Assembly (NCBI GenBank): GCA_026419785.1
Contig: JAODTK010005905.1
Location: 431,055-495,054 of the forward strand
Length of the DNA: 64,000 bases
Direction of reading: 5' to 3'
Origin: Sclerodactyla briareus
Lineage: Eukaryota > Echinodermata > Holothuroidea > Dendrochirotida > Sclerodactylidae
Shown: in pieces, positions 46,636 to 58,984 of the stretch
How positions within the stretch are numbered: position 1 is the first letter of the stretch
How the letters are laid out: the number at the start of each line of letters is the position of its first letter
Position numbers and translations under genes: made by a program
The notes under the pieces: model-generated
What the model was told of the DNA's origin: nothing
The model's input: only the letters and a program-made list of their open reading frames with translations
The model's database searches: none

Positions 46636-46649
46636 ATTTAATACATTGA

Positions 46650-48325
46650 ATCACGGCTGCCATGCCAACCTTCCCCTGAAGTTTTTTTGCAGTGTGCAGT
46701 TTTGAAATTTCATTCAAAATCTTGAAACCTACTTGTGTCCCTTTTTCATCAACACCCCTTACCACATCAATGTATTTCTCATGGATGCCCACAGTGGAAC
46801 AGGTAGTTTCAGCCTCTCTCCAAGGCCATGCATCATTCTCAAAAAGATCTTTTGTGCTATTGAGTCAAACATGAACGTTCTTACATGATGTCATAGTTTA
46901 AGAGGCTCATGAAATTTTTATGTCAATAAATAAAAGGTTTACTATTATGAAATTTGCTAATTCAATGCACTCCCATAACATTCAGCACATCTAACTGTAA
47001 ACTCCATCTTATTGGGCAGTTCCCAAATCCATTGCATTAAATGACACATCGTGGAGACGCCATTCTTGTTTCCCTGTGCATAACAAACAAATTTTCTATC
47101 GTCTTGACTTCCTACGTATGTTTACACTTTTGTACCCATTACTGGATTATATGAGGATTTTCGAGTATTAATAAGTGGAATATCAACTATGCCCAGAAAC
47201 TTGCTAAAGGGTATCGATAAGAACCTCCTTTTTTCTAGGCCCAAATTATCACCACAATTTACCTGTCCAGTATCGTCCGACCCTAACTTGGTGTTGTAGT
47301 TAGGGAGTGGTCAGCCTAGCTCGGGTGCATAGATTCACCTCTGCCTTCGGAAACGAGTGAGGAAAAACGAGCGGGGTATCGATTAACATGGAAGTAGCGT
47401 AATGGTAGGGCCTAGCTAGCTATATAGGTTCACCTTAGCTTTTGGAAACAGAAGTTGTTTCGATCAATTTCAATTTGGGCACTCGGCAAGTATACCATAA
47501 AAAATAAAAAAAGTACAGATGGTTATCTCAGTGACATAATCGGTTGGCTTAGCTCAGCTTTGGCTAGAGGGACCTTTGGGTTCATGTATTTTGGTTGTTT
47601 CTGTCTTCCCCAACTCAAGTGCATTTGAAGAGTGTTTACTTACTTAAGTAGACCAGGAATGAGCGTTGTCGCCAGTCAGTTTAGCGCAGTGAATCAGAAT
47701 TCGCCTGCCTCCAATTAGTTGCTACTATGCGCGGAGAAAGATCCTGTACTACTAGAGGCAGTGTTTAATGCCTGGCTAGGTAGAATTGGCAATCTCAGGG
47801 AGCCTGTAGCGTGAGGTGCCAGTGTAGGTGCGTCGGGGTTTGGAGATGTTCGCGGGTTACCTGGAATCCACGCTCCACCACCAATCACAGGGGAACCGGT
47901 AAAGCCGGATTTCCCGGACCGAGTCAGGGGTTTTTGGGGGTTTTTCTTGGTGGGGGAGGGGGATATTTTTCTTCCTGAACCTTGGTCTTGGATTGACAGT
48001 GTTCGCTTCAGATAGGGAAGCTTTCGCGGTCATTGTTCCTTACAGTGTTTTTTTTTTCTTTGAACTAGGGTTGTGCACTACCATTACAGAACTTAGCTTG
48101 GCACAGTCTAGTTGTTATGTCACAAGTTGTTGTGGGAGTATGGGGGCGATTGATATGGACCACATATTCTCTCTCACGTATAGTTCTGTGTCTGGCCGTA
48201 TGTCAGTTTAACATAGTCAGCAATTTTCTCAGTGTGTGAATAATTATAATTGACCATGAACAAGGTGGATGAATTGTTTTGGGGTTATTGTGGGAATTCC
48301 AATAGTAAACATTGATAACCATTCA
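46650..48325. other. Downstream DNA without recognised genes
   Basis: Two similar segments near 47320-47350 and 47415-47445 (both with 'CTAGCT...ATAGATTCACCT' or 'ATAGGTTCACCTTAGCTTTT') suggest a small local repeat. G-rich run near 47930-47965. No gene seen. Confidence 0.4.
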
Positions 48326-48330
48326 TTTTC

Positions 48331-48773
48331 GTCTGGCCTGAACGAAAATTCAGAAAGAGTTTTAGCGATCACGCTGTTGTGAGTGTGTGTGTTGGCCCCA
48401 CTTTTCTCATTAGCAGGTATAACTTTGTTTATGTAGTACCATGGTGGGCGTGAAATGACCTGATAAGATTCAGGCACGATAGCCACTGAATAAAGTAGGT
48501 AATGAGCATATTTTGTTGTAATTGATTATTTAGGCTCGTTAGCAGGACTACGGATGAACTGGAGGTGCTATGGTGATTGAGTTGGCACATAGGTACAGAA
48601 TTAATATAGATTAACCGATTAGATAAGTACGCAAAATTCTGAGTTTGGACAGAATCTGTTTTTATGTCACTGGAAGTCATTCAATGTGTCCAATTAGCAT
48701 ATTTATCTGTTGTAGTATCAGTTGTTGGATTTTCAGAAACTGTGGGTAGGGTTGGCCTTTTATTCTGATTTTT
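48331..48773 (+). mobile_element. Dispersed element cut by another copy
   Basis: The left end GTCTGGCCTGAACGAAAATTC with AGCGATCACG, then interior up to about 48770 where a second left end starts. It looks as if the younger element landed inside the older one. Text after the left end also matches 53650-54000. Confidence 0.55.
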
Positions 48774-49189
48774 GTCTCGCTGAATGAAATTCCGGAGGAG
48801 ACTCTTAGTGGTCATATGGGCTGTGTGTGTGTGTATGTGTGTGCGTGTGCGTGTGTAGTGTGTGTGTGATGTGTGCGTGTGTGTGTGTGGTGTGTGTGGT
48901 GGGTCAGTCACACTTCCCGTGAGCAGGCTATCTCTCGAACGGCAAGTGCACATGCGACGGAAATTTCAGGGTAGCATGGGTTGGTCGTTTGGAACACAGT
49001 CTGATTAAATTTTGGGCCGCAAAGTCACTAATAAGTAAGGAATTAGCCTATGTTATGTATTTATGTTCGCTCGTGACGCGAGCAGAGATCAACGGATTGT
49101 GAACCTGAGGTGCGATGGTGACTTGGTTGGCCACATTAGATGCGGGATATGCAGGGTGATGCACTGATTAGATTCTTCAGCGTAAATAG

Positions 49190-51820
49190 GGTCATCAAAG
49201 GTCACATTCGGGGTCAAAAAACTAGGTTTTTACCATAAACTTGAGAACCAAATGCCTGTCGAGGTTGGGAGTTGCACCATTGTGATTCACTAGTTGATCC
49301 TCCATTGTGTTGACCTTTGACCTCAATTGACCTCTGCCCTGGTTTTGGCCGAATTCACTTTTCGTGGCAGTATTTGTCGGATGTCTCAAGGACCTTCTGT
49401 CGAAATGAACCATTAATTTGCCATGTGACCTGGGTGTGTTGAGAAGAATATAGGAGGTCAAAGTTTTTCATTCGAAATCAAGTGCAGTATTAGGATGTTC
49501 GTAGTGTTTGTCATTGGTGATTTTAGAATTCAGCAGGTCAAAACTCCCACCCCTGAAAAAAATTTTTGAGTCAAAGGTCAAAGGTCAAAGTTTAATGAAT
49601 GAGCTTATTTTTCGAGTTACAGGCAAAAGAAAGAAAATTACAACTGTCAATTTTTCTCAATTATGATATGGGGCAGAGGCTCTGTGTGCTGAATAGAGAA
49701 AAACAAACTCCGCTTCAATCGGGCACTCGGTTCTCAAGTTGAGGGGTCATATAGGTGCGTTTTTGGTACTGTTGGCAATAGCATCGGCAGTTAACTTTGG
49801 GAGACATTATGCTCGTAGGAATATGCGGCATCTAATCTGAGAGTAACATTTTTTTCTAAAAAAAACTGACCTGTCATTACAAGTCATTTCAAGGTCACTT
49901 ATGGACAAAATACTAATATTTTTGTGAGACAAACTTACACTGACATTGCCGGCTAATGTTGTGAAATTTCAGGGACAGGGTTTTTTTGGGGTACGTTCAT
50001 GGTGCGAGAAATCATTTTACATAAAAACATCTTGTCAGTCAAAGGTCATTCAGGTTCAACTTATGGCATATAACTGCCAAAATAGTATTTGTTGTTCCTG
50101 CAACAACTTCCAGTGACTCTTTCTGATGTGGTTTATATTCAGGATAGGGTGTAACCATGTTGGTGTTACATTTTGATAAAAAGGGTCATGTCATCCGAGG
50201 TCATTAAAGGTCAATTTGAATTCAAAAACTGATTTTGGTATTTTTCTGGCAATAGCCCACTGGGCGTGTTTCATCAGAGGAATGCAAACTGCTCTAGGAG
50301 TGGATGTATCACATGGAGAGTTTACAATTTTATTAAAAACTGTCAGGTCATTGAAGGTCATCAAGGTCACTAAGGGGGTCAAGAAAACTGTTTTCTGGCG
50401 ATAATCGGAGAATTGAAATATCGGTGAAGGCTGGGAGGTTAACAATGGAGTGATATAATTGTTGACCTGCATGTGTGTCTGTGACCTCTGGACCTGCATT
50501 GACCTCGGTCAGCCGTGGTTCATGTGATTAAAGGTTGAGTCTTGAATAAATGTGACTATTTAAGGAGTTACAGGCAAAAAAAAATAGAAACTGGTATTTT
50601 TGGATATGTGATAGACCTTTGTGTGACTTATGGAGGGGACAACTCCCGCTCGATCGGACACTTACTGTGATAGTGACAATGGGTCAAATTGAATTTAATG
50701 CTTTTTCGCAACACACACATTAGGCTGGTCATGGGAATGCAAATGCTTCCGGAGTGGATGCATCACAGGAGAGTAACAACAATTTTATAAAAAACCGCAG
50801 GTCATGAAGGTCATCAAAGGTTCCCGTATGGGTCAAAATATGATTTTAGTATTTTTGAGATTAGCAATGGGCATGTCATCAAGAATGCAAAATGCTCTTA
50901 GAGTGGAGTATCACATGGAGAGTTACAATTTTTATAAAAACTGTCAAGTCAGTGAAGTCATTCAAGGTCACTAAGGGGTCAGAAACGGTTTTCTGGCCAT
51001 AATCAGAACTGGAATATTTGCGAAGGATGGATGGTTAACCATTGTCATATAATTGTTGTGCTGCATGTGGGTGACCTTGACAGCAATTGACCTCTGTTGG
51101 GGTCATGTGGTAAAGGTTGAATCTTTAATAAATGTGATTATTAAGGAGTCCGGGCCAAAAAAATTAAGAAGAACAGCTGTGTAATTTTTGGATATGTGAT
51201 AGACCTTTGTCGTGCTTTATGGGGACGAGCCAACTCCCGACTTCGATAGGACACTACTTGGGTAGTTACAAGGGGTCTCAAAGTTTAATTTTAATAGCTT
51301 TCGCAATAACATAGCATGTTCCTTGGAATGCAATAGGCTTTAGGGTGGATTGCATTCACATGGAGAGTAAACAATTTTCTATACCACAAACCGCCATGTC
51401 ATTTGAAGGGCATCAAAGGTAACGTAGGGTTCAAAAACTGATTTTAGACTTTTTCGGCAATAGCACTGGGCTATGTTCATCAGAATCAAAAATGCTCCTA
51501 GGTGTTGGATTGTTATCACATGGAGGTTTACAATTTTTCATAAAAATTGCCATGTTCATTAAAGGTCATTCAAGGTCACTTAGGGGCGACAAAAGAACTG
51601 TTTAATGACGTATTTGGAGAATTGAATAATCTGTGAAGGCTGGATGGTCACCATTGTGTGATTATAATGGTGACCTGCACCTGTGGTGTGACATATTGAC
51701 CTCATGGACATCTGTCGGGGGTCCATGTGGTTAAAGGTTGACTATTGAATTTAAAATGTCGACATACGTCAAGGATGTTGTATAACGGGCCAAAAAAATA
51801 GAAATGGTTATGGCAAAGTG
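49190..51820 (+). repeat. Tandem array of ~600-bp units, array 2
   Basis: Landmarks GAATTGAAATATCGGTGAAGG (50409), its diverged form (51008) and GAATTGAATAATCTGTGAAG (51611) give the same period as array 1. Units are closely related to those 10 kb to the left. AGGTCA motifs occur as direct repeats spaced by one base at 49575-49587. Confidence 0.85.
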
Positions 51821-51826
51821 GGGATA

Positions 51827-51885
51827 TATACGTGGCGTGTCTACCGCCAGGCGGTGTCTAGTTAAGTAAGGGAATTAGCATATTT
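51827..51885 (+). mobile_element. Right end of the TATATCCCCACTT-type element
   Basis: CAAAGTGGGGATATATACGT matches the right end at about 27553. It is followed by a CCGCC-A-GGCGG hairpin and TGTCTAG before TTAAG. Hairpin plus CTAG before T is the classical Helitron 3' end, which makes this short stretch notable. Confidence 0.55.
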
Positions 51886-52699
51886 GGGTAATTATATTGG
51901 TCAGGCTCGTTAGCAACATTACAGCTGAACAAAAGTGCTATGGTGACTTGTTTGGCACATAGATGCGGGAGTATGAAGTAGATGTACTGATTTAGATTTT
52001 CAGTGTCAAATATTGGAAATGAGTCGTAATTGCAAATTTATGAAAATTCACAAGTTCGTCAGATTTTTTCATTCCATCACCACAATTGCTGTGAATAGAG
52101 CACTCTTGTGATTATTCACTTATAAAATGGATATTCAAATAGGTGGGAGGGACACTGGAGGTCATTCTAGTGTGTCTATTTGCATGGTGTTTCCCAAATT
52201 TCAAATGTTGGTTTGATTTTCCTGAAGCAGCTTGATTGGTACGGTCTACCTTAGTTTAGTCCCCCAATAACGTTAACATAACATTGACTCGAGTCACTGG
52301 GGTTTGCAAGATGTGTGTGTATAATTGTTATATTAATGCAAATGTTAAGTTTGTGAAATTCCCATTGTATTAAGTGTGTGGGTCTGGATATGTGAGAGCA
52401 AATGCGTCAATAGGAAGGTGAATATTGTGTCTAATTTGCATTAATTTAGGCTGATTTTAGTCACAGTTCCACAACAACTTAGTTCTTCACTCTTTCAGTA
52501 GACATTGTCCATAATCATCATTACGAATTTGAATTGATCAATGATTAGTAGGGGCTGTTATAATGCTTAATATCAATAACCTTAAGCAATCACATAAACA
52601 TTCCTTGTGAACTGTTTGCATGTGGTGACTATTAGATGGACACACTGATCGCGCAACCAGGCGAGGAACTGGGGGCGATACGCCTTGTTTCTAAACCAT

Positions 52700-54960
52700 G
52701 GGTCAGGGTCACGGATGTGGTCATTCACCAGTCTTAATTTTGCATTAATTCCATTTGATAATTTTCCAGTTGTCAGATTTTGGTGAAAATAGTGGGTATG
52801 GTCTACTTTAGTCCTCCCAATAATTTTTAATGTAGGTAATTCAATGTGTCTAATTGTGAGATTATTGCACACTTTTGAAGGGTTTGGTTAGATTCTATGT
52901 ATTATGGAGTGCGTGTCTACAGTTGGTCAGAGATTTTAAAATTAGAGAAATCGGTCATCGGAAGTTCGAAGGAAAATGTTGTACTAACTTGCATAATTAT
53001 GCAGTGCCTATTCATACTCCCCACAAAACTTAGTACTCCTTGGTAGAACATGGTCAACAATAAATCCCAATCGAATTTGAAATTGTAACTGATTGGGAAC
53101 CATTTATAGTAGTGCAATTAAGGGTTGGCAAACTGATCCACCTCTATGCTTTTAGATTTTGACTGTATATCTGCCAACTCTTTCAACCTCTATGTATCAG
53201 GTTGGTTGGAACACACTAAAGCAAAGATAAACAACCATCGGGTCAGGAGAAGGAGAGACTAGCTAGGTCATGAACCAACTTTGTGGATCTTTTAATGAAT
53301 TTGACAGGAATTTTATTGTGATCATTGCTAGACACTATTTGTCAAATATAAACAAAATGAAAGATTAACAGTAATGATGTGAAAATTAATAGTAAGGTCT
53401 TGTTTTGTAGTTGGTCCAGGATTCTGTGAGCGACTTCTTGTGCCAAATATGATATCTATGGCATTTGAGTTCAGTCCCTACACCTGGTATGTCAGGTGCT
53501 TGCACTTTATTGAGGAAGAGAAGGCATGCTTAAGCTGTTATGTATGTATGTTAATATATTGTAGTTGGACTAAGAGCTGCTGATTCTCATTTATGAAACC
53601 CTAAACATCAATGAGCTTTAGCGATGACTGCATGTTTGTATAGGTGGTGTGTATGGTCACACTTTCTTCATTAGCAGGTTATACTTTGTTTATGTTAGTA
53701 CCGTGGTTGGGTGAACTGATCTGATAACATTTCAGGCCGATAGCCACTGATAAGTAGGGTACTGACCTATTTTGTGTAATTGATTATTTAGGCTCGTTAG
53801 CAAGACTCGATGAACTGTAGTGCTTATGGTGATTTGAGTTGGCACATAGGTACAGATATAATATAAGATACCCGATTATATAAGTTACGCAAAATTCTTA
53901 CGTTTGAACAGATGCTTTTTCTTTATTTCGACTGGAAGTCTCAATGTGTCCAATTAGCATAATTTATCTTAGTAATCAGTTTGTTGGATTTTCATTAAAC
54001 TGGTGGGTATGGGTTTTTGCCTTTTATTCTGATTTTTTCTAACATGGGGGGGGTTCAGGTCAACTGGAGGTCATTCACCATGTCTATTTTGCATAATCAT
54101 TTGAAATTTTCCAGTTTGTCAGATTTGGTGAATATGGTGGTCGTCTACCTTTAAGTCCCCAAAATGTTACTGTAGGACTTCAATGTGTCCTAATTTGTTA
54201 GATTAATGCACTTTTTAAGGGTGTAGATTTCTATTGTACTTTATGGAGTGCGGTCTACAGTTGGTCCAGAGATTTTTAAAATTAGAGAATGGTCACTGAA
54301 ATTCGAGGAATGTGTCTAACTTGCCATAATTTTATGGCAATCCATATTCCCGCCCCACAAAACTTAGTACTCCTTGGTAGACATTGTCAACAATCAATCC
54401 CAATTATTTGCAAATTGGTAACTGATTAGTACCATTTATAGGTAGTGCAATTAAGGGTGGCAACGTATCCCCACCTCTATATGCTTTTAGTATTTTGCTG
54501 TTATTATCTCACTCTTTCAACCTTATGATCACGGTTGGTTGGAACCACGACATGCCAAGATAAAACCACCACTGGTCAGGACGAAGGTGAGACTCCAGTT
54601 CATGACCCACTCTGTGGAGTCTTTTAAATGATTTGACAGGATATTTTTATTGTGATCTTGCTATGTAACTATTTGTCAATAAACAAAATTGAAAGATTCA
54701 CAGTAAAATGATGGAAATTAATATTAAGGTCTTGTTTTGTTAGTTGTCCCCATATTTCTGTGAGCGCGTGTGCCAAATCTTGATATCTATGGCAATTGAG
54801 GTTCAGTCCTAAACCCTGGTATGTCAGGTGCTGCACTTTTTTTTTTTTTTTTGTGAGGACGAGAAATGGCATGTAGCTGTTATGTTATGCTCTGTTTAAT
54901 ATATTGTATTGTACTAAGACTTTCTGCTCATTTATGAACCCTAAACATCAATTGAGCTGC
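52700..54960 (+). repeat. Tandem duplication, offset about 1.34 kb
   Basis: 52700-53600 and 54040-54950 share the same order of segments: 'GGTCATTCACCA', 'AGTGCGTGTCTACAGTTGGTC', 'AACTTAGTACTCCTTGGTAGA', 'AGTCTTTTAAATGATTTGACA'-type text and 'CAGGTGCTTGCACTT'. Between them, 53640-54040 matches 48390-48770. Divergence is much greater than in the 2.5-kb duplication, so it is older. Confidence 0.7.
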
Positions 54961-55439
54961 ATGCTATCTCCGTTTAGAAGAACCATAAAAACATGAAACT
55001 GTCATCGGCCCTACTACTGTTATACTGTTTTCTACAACAACAACAACAAAATTGCATGATTTCCCCTGATGATATATTCCTTACCATACTCAGTAGAGTT
55101 CTCATATATGAGAGAATTATCAATTAAATATGATATATGCACCCATCCTTTATATGGAACAATGTATTCACGATGTAATCCACAGATTGTGCAATTGCCC
55201 ATACTAAGAAATGTTTATAGTTATATATGAATGTGTGAGAATTAGCCCCAGGAATTGTTTATTGAGATTATTACTAGACGATTATTTAACCGGCTATAAG
55301 ATTGTCAAGTAGTTAATATGTAATGTGCAGTTGCATATTTTAGAGTCATATGGAAAATGAACTGATCAAATCAATATGGGTGTTTCTTTTTACTCAAAAC
55401 CGCATAGTAAGCTGGTTGAGCTATTGAATCTGCATGTCA

Positions 55440-56300
55440 CTCCTCTATCTTCTATCTATCTATCCTACCCATTGTTTCCACAGTTGCCTTTTGGCCCCCA
55501 ACAGTCATTTGATTGATGTCTACCAACTCGGACCACATGCTCACTGTGGACTGTTGACTTTATGAAGGTCAAAGGTCATTGAAGGGGCAAAATAGGCCAT
55601 TATGTTAACTGTATCTCCTCGCCTACAAATTACCTTGATTGCCCTGAACGTATCCAATTGTTTCCCTTGGGTGGTGCTCTGTCAGCTTGTCCACAGATTT
55701 TTATGCAACGTCATATAGTTCCGTTAAAAACCGTAACATCTGTAAAAAATGATCATTGGGAACCCACAATGTGTCCTTCTTTCGATGGCTTCTTGACTAA
55801 ACTTGGACCAAATGTTCATGGACCTTTTGAGACGTCTTTGAACCTTGTGGAGGTCAAAGGTCATTGAGACACAAGGACGACTGATGAAATTGCCTCTTGC
55901 TCCCACACTATCCATTTTTGATGAATTTATCAAATTTTGCCACAATTTTTATTGACCTTGAGACAATGTTGTAAAACCGTCTCAAGTTACTTTGATCCGA
56001 GGACACATTTCCAAATTTTACACATCTGCCTCTGACCATGACCTTCACAGCGTCCATTATATGTAATTTTGAAATATGTCCTCGGATTCAAAGTACCCTT
56101 AGTACTGTTTTACAATAAGTTAACAATGTTCTGTGACTACTAACACATCTTTGGCTGTATCAAGTCAAAGGTCATTGCGGGGCACAATCTTCCCTTGTTT
56201 GAAACTGCCTTTTTTGGCCTGATGATCGTAAAGTTAAGACTAATTGTACATTATTCTTGTACATGTGCAATTTGAGCTACAGCACCTTAGGTGCTCTAAT
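55440..56300 (+). repeat. TCTATC-led repeat with long inverted repeat and palindromic end
   Basis: Begins with CTATCTATCTATC as at 19378. An imperfect inverted repeat of about 45 bp pairs 55969-56016 with 56072-56117 (GATCCGAGGACA / TGTCCTCGGATTC). Near the end is the palindrome AGCACCTTAGGTGCT (about 56280-56294). AGGTCA pairs spaced by one base lie at 55566-55578 and 55851-55863. 54961-55430 before it holds nothing I recognise. Confidence 0.55.
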
Positions 56301-56689
56301 TTCATCCCTTTTTTTTATTCTCTCTTCCAAAGCCATCGACCCTGCTTATTTATTGTGTATTATATTATATACCCAAAGGACTAGAAGCCTTCCTGGTAGG
56401 AAGTTGATATGAAAGTATATATTAGGAATAAATAAAATATAATATCTCACATAACCAGAAAAGAGCATTGGAACCTCTCAAGGGAAAAATTAAAATCTCT
56501 GTTTAACTGAAGGGAATTTTTGTGTCTGTTGAAAGGCTTGTTACATCCATGCCCCACTTACTGGTAGCTGTTTTGGACCTCTATGCAAGGTAGCAATGCA
56601 TGTAGGTATGATTGGGTCTGATCAGTGAGACAGCAGGAGGTGGGTGTAGCGTGCAACTCCAGTGGTAGTATTTGAAATTGGATCCTATT

Positions 56690-56875
56690 GGAGATTTGTG
56701 ACCTCGTTGGAGAGAGCTCCGGACTGTACTTGGATTGGTCTGTGTTTTAATCCTTGTTAAAGATGGATCAGCTTTTCAGCTGTGCCCAAATGCAAGTCAA
56801 TTCACCTTTATTGTATCTCCTTGTTGAGGTGACCTATTAGTGACCTAATAAGCGCTGTATGTCTACTGTTACTTC
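56690..56875 (+). mobile_element. Possible tRNA-derived SINE
   Basis: CTCGTTGGAGAGAGCTCCGG and GGACTGTACTT recall a tRNA D-arm and anticodon stem, and GTGTTTTAATCC a worn B box, followed about 100 bases later by TAAGCGCTGTATG. Only a resemblance. The rest of 56300-57780 shows no gene. Confidence 0.3.
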
Positions 56876-57779
56876 CCAATGATTTTGTCCCTGCTCGCAT
56901 CAATTTGAAGGGTCCATATCAGATATTGCTTATTTTCAACTGAAATGCATTCAGTGCCCCCTGCAAGGGTCCTGTTATTTTTTTAAATGTAGGGCTAATA
57001 CTTACTATGGCTATTAGTTTAGGTATTAGCGGACCAATTTTCTGAGCACATGCTATGCAACATTTTGGGTGAATGACCTCAATAAATACTTATGTACATG
57101 GAAAATTTCATTACTACAAATAGGTTGGGTTTTCTTGCTATATAGGTTTTGTGGGATTGTGTGTATCATATCTGTATATTACTGTCACTAATCGGATTTT
57201 CCTTGATTACTTTTGTATTACCATTCTTTTTTCCTCTTTTTTTTTCCGTAAGTAATGAGGGCCTGTTTCTATAATATTGTCATTATTGCTATGGGTAGAC
57301 TATTTAACTGTCACACTATTAATTGTTAGAACAGAAAGTTTGAATCATTATCATTATGGTAGCTTGTATGTTTGTTTCAATTTAATGTGAGATGATATAA
57401 GATAGTGGTTATGAATGGATCGTAAGCAGTTTCAAAATGATTTAAAATAATCCTGATCTGCTTTCACATCTATTTTGCGAAATATATTGAGAAGCAAAGA
57501 AAATTTCATTGGTCTTAAATTGTTCCTTTGTTTGAATCTTTTGAAACAGAAAATATGCCTTGAATTGTTTGAACTTGTTATTTCATTTTGATACGATGGT
57601 GTTATTTGATGTTCAATAATATCAAGGCTTGAGAGGCAGCAGGTTCGCTCAGTGGTGGAGCTACATATTGGCAGAAACTTGTCTGTGAGTTCTTAACCCA
57701 TAAAAATCTTTTTAATATTGCTGTTGAACATGGTACGTAATATTCCACACTACCGACATGTTGTTGTGATGTTGGGATA

Positions 57780-58984
57780 AGAGGCAGCTAGAGCTGGAGA
57801 TTCAGGCAGCGGTGGGTGGTAGTAATGGAGGAGGGGGGGAAGGATAAGGTGAAAGGGGAGGGTTTGCGGTTGGGGACTCGATTGTCCTAGTATGTTGATT
57901 GTGAGTTTTGTGAGTAAGCCAAAGCATGTCTGCCTCCTGGGTGGAGGCCATCAGTGGAGGGTGAACAAGATTGTGGGGGACGAAGAAGTGGTGGTTGGTG
58001 AAATAGGAACTAATAACCTCCTGGGTGACTGCAAGGATGTCTTTAGATCCCTATTTAAAGAGTTGTTGTGCAGCTAAAGTCTTCTAGGTCTGAAGCTGCG
58101 AAGTGTGGTATTCTCCCCAGGTTTGAGTCGGGTTACTGATAGAAACATAGCCGGCCTCAAAAGGTGGTTAGAGTTGGAGTGCACTGGAGAGGGCATGCAG
58201 TTTGTGGATGTTTCATGTTTCTGGAGAGGGAGGAATCTTTCCGATAAGGATGGTTTTCACCTCAATGGAACAGGGGCTCCAGTGCTAGGCAAGTTGATTA
58301 ATTTCTGTGTGGAAGATTCAGGGGCGATGTGTATCAGGTTTCACTCTGACCTGGGTTTTGGAATATAATCCCGCAGGGGTAGCATGGTACTAGACAAAGC
58401 AAGATACTATTAGCCATAGACTTGTTAGCGAGCTGTCATTTCTCTGTGCTAATGTTCAAAGTATCAGGAACAAATTTGGATATATTTGATTTTGGTCCAG
58501 GAACGTTGGAATTACAGAGTATAGACTAAACATTGAAATTTCCACAGCCGAAGTTCATGTTCCAGGTTATGTTGCTTATAGTAAGACTGGACAGATATTC
58601 TTTGTGATGGCATTCAGGTGGAATTTGGTTGTATGTGAAGTCTGACTTGATATCGTTTGAGAAAACAGATTAATATTGGAGTTAGTTACTCAATTCTGTT
58701 TGGTGTGGACTTCCACTCCATCCGCCCAGATAGATCTTCAATAATTGGTGCTGTATATCGTTCTCTCACCGCTCTGAAAGTTCCCGGTAAGCGTACTATC
58801 AGTATCAGTGATTTCAATTATATAGATATTTCTTGGTCTGAGGAAGTGGGGTAATATTCACGGATCTGACTTTTTGCAATGTCACTCAAGAATGTTTCCT
58901 TCCGCAGCATGTTCATTTTCCTTCCTACCAGACGCAGAACATTCACAGATTATAGTTCTAGTGGTGATCCGGTTCACAAAATTT
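57780..58984 (+). mobile_element. LINE, plus copy part 1: end of ORF1 (esterase-like) and endonuclease
   Basis: VGDSIVL (about 57870) and DKDGFHLNGTGAPVLGKLI (58246-58305) are the first and last blocks of the SGNH-esterase-like domain found in ORF1 of CR1-type LINEs. ORF2 then starts with LSFLCANVQSIRNKFG (about 58432), EVHVPGY, GGIWLYVKSD (58615), AVYRS and SDFNYIDISW (58805-58836), the order of an APE-type endonuclease. Frames shift several times. It breaks off within the endonuclease at about 58984, where a minus-strand LINE of the same family starts, and resumes at 62106. Confidence 0.8.

Larger units (their letters stand above)
48774..52690 (+). mobile_element. Long hairpin-ended dispersed element with internal array, second copy
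   Basis: GTCTCGCTGAATGAAATTC at 48774, a GT microsatellite (about 48821-48900), the usual left interior, a roughly 600-bp array and a right part ending in CAGGCGAGGAAC and GGCGATACGCCTTGTTT. It resembles the element at 38167-41362 but has a join at 51827 where the right end of another family appears, so it may be two elements fused. Confidence 0.6.

Noticed and set aside
46254-46649. 131-codon ORF with a Tyr-Ile-rich tail
   Set aside because: The tail is an AT microsatellite and the rest has no motif; it lies in the likely 3' UTR and downstream region.
47530-47580. tRNA-like text GGCTTAGCTCAGC
   Set aside because: No matching B box at proper distance and no cloverleaf; too weak to call.
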